Source: CAZIRF01 sp964541755 (GTDB lineage Bacteria > Spirochaetota > Spirochaetia > Treponematales > Breznakiellaceae). From it: 25,190 nucleotides of DNA. Every line of letters begins with the position of its first letter. Within the stretch, counting starts at the first letter, position 1. Shown here piece after piece: positions 21,955 through 25,190 of the stretch. The notes under the pieces are model-generated. The model was not told where the DNA came from. It ran no database searches and saw nothing but the letters and a program-made list of their open reading frames with translations. The position numbers were made by a program, and so were the translations under genes. The stretch is taken from contig CAZIRF010000042.1 in the NCBI GenBank assembly GCA_964541755.1, positions 1-25,190 of the forward strand, given 5' to 3'.

Positions 21955-22767
21955 GTGAGTATGAAACGCAACATTTTTCTCCTTTTTTCCATCTTGCTAA
22001 TGGTTTCCTCATGTAGAACATTTGATCACAAAAATCCATATCCAAATATGGAAATCATTGATTATGAATCCAATCATGCGTATCTTTTCAAAGCTGATAC
22101 AGGCGAAAAACTGATTATCTGTCTTGAAGGGAGCGGTTGGGATTCAAATTTAGGAATTAAAGGTGAAAAAAAATGGAAATCAACAAGAATTGGAGCTCAG
22201 TTATTACAAACATTGGGAGACGAGTATACGATATTGATACCTGAAAAGCTTAATCGCCTTCCAGGAAACGTTCATTATAATGATATGCATGATCGAGCCA
22301 CATATACCATTGACAATATTGTGGAAGGGTATGTTAGTACTATAAATGGATATATTTCTGAAAATAAGCCAAAAATGATATTTTTGGTTGGCATATCGGA
22401 AGGAGCCGCAATATTACCTGAAGTTTATAATCGGATAATCGATAAAAACCGTATTCGTGGAATAGTGTCGTATGGGTGTGGTGGATTATCATTAATTGAA
22501 TCATATGAAATAATTCTTAAGTATGACAATTTACCCGATGATACCAAATATATGTACTCACACATGATTTCTACGTTCAGTCAAAAGAGCAATGATCTTC
22601 CATTATCTTACAAGGAAGATTACTTTGGTATAACATATCAATACTTGAATACTATTTTGTTTATTAGACCAGTCGAAGCGTATAAAAACATGGATATTCC
22701 TGTTCTTTTCTTGCATGGCAAGAAAGATATAAAGTTAGTGTACAATTCTTTCTGTAAATTGGGTTGA
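21955..22767 (+). CDS. Lipoprotein alpha/beta-hydrolase, 3' end replaced by an insertion sequence
   Basis: 270 codons from GTG at 21955 (AAGGAA seven bases before); ATG at 21961 is the alternative. The lipobox LLMVSSC predicts lipidation at about Cys-19. A nucleophile-elbow motif GISEGAA (G-x-S-x-G) and a late HGKKD, where such enzymes carry the acid residue, suggest a hydrolase. The IS256 element begins at about 22734, so the last ten codons belong to it and the part that would hold the catalytic His is gone. Probably inactive. AT-rich, like its neighbours. Confidence 0.7.
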   Translation: MSMKRNIFLLFSILLMVSSCRTFDHKNPYPNMEIIDYESNHAYLFKADTGEKLIICLEGSGWDSNLGIKGEKKWKSTRIGAQLLQTLGDEYTILIPEKLNRLPGNVHYNDMHDRATYTIDNIVEGYVSTINGYISENKPKMIFLVGISEGAAILPEVYNRIIDKNRIRGIVSYGCGGLSLIESYEIILKYDNLPDDTKYMYSHMISTFSQKSNDLPLSYKEDYFGITYQYLNTILFIRPVEAYKNMDIPVLFLHGKKDIKLVYNSFCKLG

Positions 22768-24032
22768 AAAAAGCAGGCCGATCGGGCTCAAATGGTGAGT
22801 GACAAAACAAACCACAAGGAGAACCCGATGGCCTACGAAACAGAGTATACACTTTTGGAGGATGTTATCCAGATGCTGGCGGCGAATGGAGACAACAAAT
22901 TTTCCCGCGTTATCGAGAAGGTGGTCAATGAGGCCATGAAGCTCGAGCGGGCGAAAGTGTTGAACGTCGAACCCTACGAGCGGACGGAGGGACGCGCCGG
23001 ATACGCCAATGGCTTCAAGGATAAAACTCTCGCCCTGGCAACAGGCAAGGTATTACTGAAAATCCCGCAAGTACGGGGTCTTGAGTTCTACCCCAGCTGC
23101 ATCGAAAAGGGGATTCGCAGCGAGCGCGCACTCAAGCTGGCAATAGCTGAAATGTATGTCATAGGCGTAAGCACACGCCGTGTATCAGATATCGTCGAGA
23201 TCCTTTGTGGTACCGAAGTAAGCTCCTCACAGGTAAGCCGCCTGGGCAAGGAGTTGGACAAAGAGGTCTCCGCTTGGAGAGCTCGGCCTTTGGGACAGAT
23301 TCAGTATCTGGTAGTCGATGCAACATACGAGTCGGTCCGTGAAGACTCTTCGGTCGTCAAACAAGCCCTTCTCGTGGCCATAGGCGTGGATTACAGCGGC
23401 AATCGGCACATTTTGGACAGTGCTGTCGCTGGGAGCGAAGCCGAGATCAACTGGCGCAACTTCCTCGAAGGGCTCATTCGCCGTGGCATGCACGGGCTGC
23501 AGATGATAACCAGCGACGACCATGCGGGGCTTCGCGCGGCTATCGATGCGGTATTCCCCGGCATACTCTGGCAGCGTTGTCAATTCCACTTGCAGCAGAA
23601 TGCCCGCGCGTATGTCTCTCGGAAAGACGATGTCCCGGTCGTGGCCAACGACATCCGCAAGGTGTTCAATGCGCCCGACAGGGAGAACGCCGAGCGCTAT
23701 CTGAAACAGCTTGTGGACAAGTATCAGAAAACCCACCCGCGCCTTGCCGCGTGGGCGGATGAAAATATCCTGGAAGGACTCAGTGTCTTTTCAATACCTC
23801 AAAATCACAGGAGGAAAATGCGGACATCAAATCTGGCGGAGCGCCAAATGAAAGAGATCAACAGGCGGACAAAGGTAGTCGGGGTATTCCCGAATGCAGA
23901 CAGTTTGCTTCGCCTCGCCGCTTCCATGTTGATCGAGCAAAACGATCAATGGCAGAGCGAAAAACGCTACTTGCCGGAGTCTGATGATCGACCTGCTTCA
24001 ACCGAAATTTACAGAAAAAGGGTTGCATAATC
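22734..24032 (+). mobile_element. IS256-family insertion sequence
   Basis: About 1.3 kb, the usual size. The outer 27 bases of both ends begin with G and share TTTCTGTAAATT (22749-22760; complement at 24006-24017), with further matches inward (GGTTGAA, GCAGG, CGATC). The right boundary fits the point where the IS3 reading frame loses homology (24033). The eight bases outside each end (GATATAAA and CCATACTT) do not match, so no target duplication remains. Confidence 0.85.
22828..24030 (+). CDS. IS256-family (Mutator-like) transposase
   Basis: 400 residues from ATG at 22828 with AAGGAG upstream. The DDE catalytic residues are recognisable: Asp in YLVVDATYESVRED, Asp in MITSDDHAGL, Glu in RTSNLAERQMKEINRR. 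The C/H region FPGILWQRCQFHLQQN between the second Asp and the Glu is typical. The frame is complete, so the element may be active. The last codons run into the right inverted repeat. Confidence 0.95.
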   Translation: MAYETEYTLLEDVIQMLAANGDNKFSRVIEKVVNEAMKLERAKVLNVEPYERTEGRAGYANGFKDKTLALATGKVLLKIPQVRGLEFYPSCIEKGIRSERALKLAIAEMYVIGVSTRRVSDIVEILCGTEVSSSQVSRLGKELDKEVSAWRARPLGQIQYLVVDATYESVREDSSVVKQALLVAIGVDYSGNRHILDSAVAGSEAEINWRNFLEGLIRRGMHGLQMITSDDHAGLRAAIDAVFPGILWQRCQFHLQQNARAYVSRKDDVPVVANDIRKVFNAPDRENAERYLKQLVDKYQKTHPRLAAWADENILEGLSVFSIPQNHRRKMRTSNLAERQMKEINRRTKVVGVFPNADSLLRLAASMLIEQNDQWQSEKRYLPESDDRPASTEIYRKRVA

Positions 24033-24473
24033 CCATACTTGGTTAGGCCCAGTCGCTATACGCTCCGGTGGTTTGTTATGGGAGTGTCCAGCCCTTGATT
24101 CGCGACGTTTTTTAACCTTGTCAACTTCTCGAAGACAACGATAGAAGGTGCTCTCGCTTGCGATGTATTTTCCTTCCTCTAAAAGAATTGCAATAATCTC
24201 GGCAGGGGTTTTATCTGCAAAGCGGGCGTCACAAGCGGTGTCGACTACCAATTTCTTCTCTTCTTTGGACAATGCCTTCGGTACTTTTTTAAAGGCCCCT
24301 TTTCGACTGTCGAATATGTTTCCAGCTTTCCATCTAAAAAAGGTTCGGGGTGATATTTCCAGTATTTCACAACATTTGACAAGCCGAGCGCCTGCGCTGT
24401 TCGCCTCTTGGATCAAGGAAACCGCCATGGAACGCTCGTGCTCCGGGATCAGTCTTCCTCGCTGGCCCCCCAA
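24009..24473 (-). pseudogene. IS3-family orfB (transposase), truncated by the IS256 element
   Basis: The frame carries the orfB N-terminus: helix-turn-helix-like LVKCCEILEISPRTFFRW, then the linker DKTPAEIIAILLEEGKYIASESTFYR and GPNQVW, the residues just before the DDE core. It stops at the IS256 boundary (24033); the rest of the frame to 24009 is IS256 sequence. All three catalytic residues are missing. There is no ATG at the start; translation would come from orfA by a -1 shift. Confidence 0.9.
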
Positions 24474-24992
24474 AGTCTTTCCGCTTTTTTTTTAAGCGTT
24501 AATAGAGCTGCCATTTCTGCGAGTGCTTTTTGTTGTCGAGCGTTCTCTTTCTCAAGTTGCTTGTTTGCTCTTCTAAGAGCTTTAAGCTCATCCTTTTCCT
24601 TGGTATCTTTGTCGTCCATTGTATCCCTCAACTCTTGCTCCCAGAGAGGCAGGTGCTCACTATGAAGACCTTTTGATCGAAGCCATTCCCCTCTATGTTC
24701 ATCTTGAATCCGTGCGTTTTCAAGTAGCAAATCAAGCTTTTCACTAGCCGATTTATTACGCGGTCCGGTTTCTTCTGTACCAGACAGTTTACCTTCTTCA
24801 ACAAGCTTGATCCAGCCATTGATAGTTTGTTCGGTGATGCCGAACTCCAATGACACTTCAGAAACCGGCTTGCTCTGTGGTGGCAAAACCTTTCTTAAAA
24901 CAGCCTGTCTAATCCTTGCATTGTACCTCATAATCGTCACCTCCGAAATAAACTAGGTGACAACTATCTTGACTGATAGGGCTCGGCTGTCA
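24033..24992 (-). mobile_element. Partial IS3-family element
   Basis: It comprises orfA and the start of orfB. The orfB side is cut by the IS256 element. The other end lies between 24962 and 24992: two candidate termini read inward on the minus strand begin with the TG expected of IS3 ends (TGTCACC at 24962, TGACAGCC at 24992). The second terminus, and so any target duplication, is missing. Confidence 0.75.
24449..24931 (-). CDS. IS3-family orfA
   Basis: 160 residues from ATG at 24931, preceded by GGAGGTGA five bases away. The N-terminal helix-turn-helix (KPVSEVSLEFGITEQTINGW) is followed by a Lys/Glu-rich coiled coil (KALRRANKQLEKENARQQKA), as in IS3-group OrfA proteins, which bind the element's ends. 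Near the 3' end a run of nine A bases (in LKKKAERLW) is followed by the overlapping orfB in the -1 frame. The gene itself looks intact although orfB is cut. Confidence 0.88.
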   Translation of the reverse strand: MRYNARIRQAVLRKVLPPQSKPVSEVSLEFGITEQTINGWIKLVEEGKLSGTEETGPRNKSASEKLDLLLENARIQDEHRGEWLRSKGLHSEHLPLWEQELRDTMDDKDTKEKDELKALRRANKQLEKENARQQKALAEMAALLTLKKKAERLWGASEED

Positions 24993-25092
24993 TTGCGCGT
25001 ATGCTTAATTCATTGATTAACAGATCTTTTTCGGCAATGAGGCTGTGTAATTCTGCTACGTCTTCGGGGAACACACCCGCTTCGATTGTCAT
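24964..25092 (-). pseudogene. IS66-family tnpC fragment, interrupted by the IS3 element
   Basis: ATG at 25092 opens MTIEAGVFPEDVAELHSL, followed by IAEKDLLINELSIR, the coiled-coil N-terminus typical of IS66 transposases. It loses that character at the IS3 end and meets TAG at 24964. A perfect inverted repeat, CATGGTAA-AACC-TTACCATG (25090-25109), covers the start codon. Confidence 0.7.
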
Positions 25093-25136
25093 GGTAAAAC
25101 CTTACCATGGCTGCAATTCCTTATTCAATATGAACA

Positions 25137-25190
25137 CTATACCGCGTGCTGATATTTGCATTCGACGTGCTCTTTCCAGACATCAATGCC
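25137..25190 (-). pseudogene. Possible 3' end of IS66 tnpB (partial at window edge)
   Basis: The last 17 codons before TAG at 25139-25137 read GIDVWKEHVECKYQHAV. Position just upstream of a tnpC start and the GIDxWKxH pattern fit the C-terminus of an IS66 orf2 protein. Too short to be sure; the gene continues outside the window. Confidence 0.4.

Noticed and set aside
22724..24041. Target-site duplication of the IS256 element
   Set aside because: The eight flanking bases, GATATAAA on the left and CCATACTT on the right, do not match at the boundaries I could define.

Overview
The window looks like a chromosomal segment of a GC-rich, outer-membrane-bearing bacterium, most probably a spirochaete (Treponema/Spirochaeta-like). 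The reasons are a 581-residue threonyl-tRNA synthetase without the N-terminal TGS domain (as I recall for Borrelia), a multi-TM chemotaxis receptor of a style common in treponemes, a TolC-adaptor-RND efflux operon, and a fragment of a very large treponeme-type repeat protein at the left edge. The taxonomic call is inference; no rRNA or tRNA gene was found.

Layout. 1-642: broken remnant of a large protein, with palindromes. 657-5588 (minus strand): thrS behind a T-box leader, a small membrane protein, and a histidine kinase/OmpR-type regulator pair. 5848-11580 (plus): an efflux operon (outer-membrane factor, adaptor, small PII-like protein, RND pump) that starts next to the two-component operon and is divergent from it. 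A strong hairpin separates it from a convergent chemotaxis receptor (11639-13534, minus). 13679-18453 (plus): a tightly overlapping four-gene cassette. It encodes a small membrane/helical protein, a membrane protein ending in an 11-cysteine tail dominated by Cys-His-Ser-Ala repeats, a radical SAM/SPASM enzyme with a PqqD-like recognition domain, and another membrane protein. 18524-20370: catalase plus a DUF454 membrane protein.

From about 20400 the character changes. There is a remnant of an exported protein, then an AT-rich block with two exported beta-rich proteins and a truncated lipoprotein hydrolase. After that comes a pile of insertion sequences: an intact-looking IS256-family element (about 22734-24032) abuts a truncated IS3-family element, which itself sits inside an IS66-family element running off the right edge.

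The most novel locus is 13679-18453. The enzyme's recognition domain and the cytosolic orientation predicted for the Cys-rich tail suggest that the radical SAM protein modifies the repeat tail of the membrane protein, a RiPP-like maturation carried out on a large membrane-anchored substrate. Other notable points are a T-box that appears to act on translation, promoters whose spacing predicts leaderless mRNAs, and a 48-bp tandem repeat inside the receiver domain of the response regulator.
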